From: Clostridiales bacterium
Lineage (GTDB): Bacteria; Bacillota; Clostridia; Christensenellales; Aristaeellaceae
Reading direction: 5' to 3'
NCBI GenBank assembly: GCA_015056415.1
Contig: SVGJ01000021.1
Location: 1 to 36,961 of the forward strand
Length of the DNA: 36,961 bases
Shown here piece by piece: positions 36,955 through 36,961 of this stretch. Position 1 is the first letter of the stretch. Every line of letters starts with the position of its first letter. The position numbers were made by a program, and so were the translations under genes. Under the pieces are notes generated by a model. That model had not been told where the DNA came from and searched no databases. It saw only the letters and a program-made list of their open reading frames with translations.

Positions 36955-36961
36955 ATAAAAA

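Overview
The window is a gene-dense, moderately GC-rich stretch of bacterial chromosome with short intergenic gaps and strong Shine-Dalgarno sequences. Two T-box leaders (Val and Trp), a PduL-AckA acetate pathway, tmcAL, mnmM (ytqB type), smpB-ssrA and a cytoplasmic LysM protein together point to a Gram-positive anaerobe of the Bacillota (Clostridia). A gut Clostridia or Christensenellales-like lineage is my guess, not something the sequence proves. No tRNA, rRNA, transposase, phage gene or CRISPR array was found.

Layout. 1-4290 (+): the tail of a DUF2461-like gene, a phosphohexomutase, an AraC-type regulator, a terpenoid-cyclase-fold protein, a DUF3795 protein and a VOC/PhnB-like gene broken by one extra G. 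4301-5473 (-): tmcAL, divergent from pduL-ackA (5625-7417, acetyl-CoA to acetate plus ATP). 7552-8252: the DUF177 gene and rpmF behind a consensus promoter. 8281-16697: a valine T-box leader followed by a tiny membrane protein, valS, folC, an SGNH hydrolase, rsmH, rsmI and a two-subunit fumarase, closely packed as one probable operon. 16772-17410 (-): a triple-LysM protein. 17545-23561: argF-carA-carB, in which carB is fused in frame to a diaminopimelate-epimerase domain. 23611-24264: a second SGNH hydrolase. 24314-28835 (-): a cupin-type XRE regulator and potABCD polyamine importer, with two tandem GTTTAG-N5-CTAAAC palindromes in the leader. 29027-30368: a tryptophan T-box and trpS. 30420-35810 (-): an eight-gene unit running from proA through HAD, GNAT, pseudouridine synthase, mnmM, an AAC(6')-like GNAT and Nudix genes to a nucleotidyltransferase. 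35928-36954: smpB, a highly structured spacer and the tmRNA gene.

The most unusual region is argF-carA-carB. CarA has lost all three glutaminase triad positions (Cys to Gly247, His to Met331, Glu to Gln333) while the rest of the fold is kept. CarB carries a full-length DapF domain as a C-terminal fusion, and that domain has Ser1134 in place of one of the two catalytic cysteines. The simplest reading is an ammonia-dependent carbamoyl-phosphate synthetase feeding ornithine carbamoyltransferase, physically tied to a DapF-fold domain whose chemistry has probably changed. This is inference from motif loss and gene order. Other points of interest are the nested hairpins between smpB and ssrA, two divergent promoters that appear to share one palindromic -35 box, and three drug-modifying-enzyme-like genes inside a housekeeping operon.
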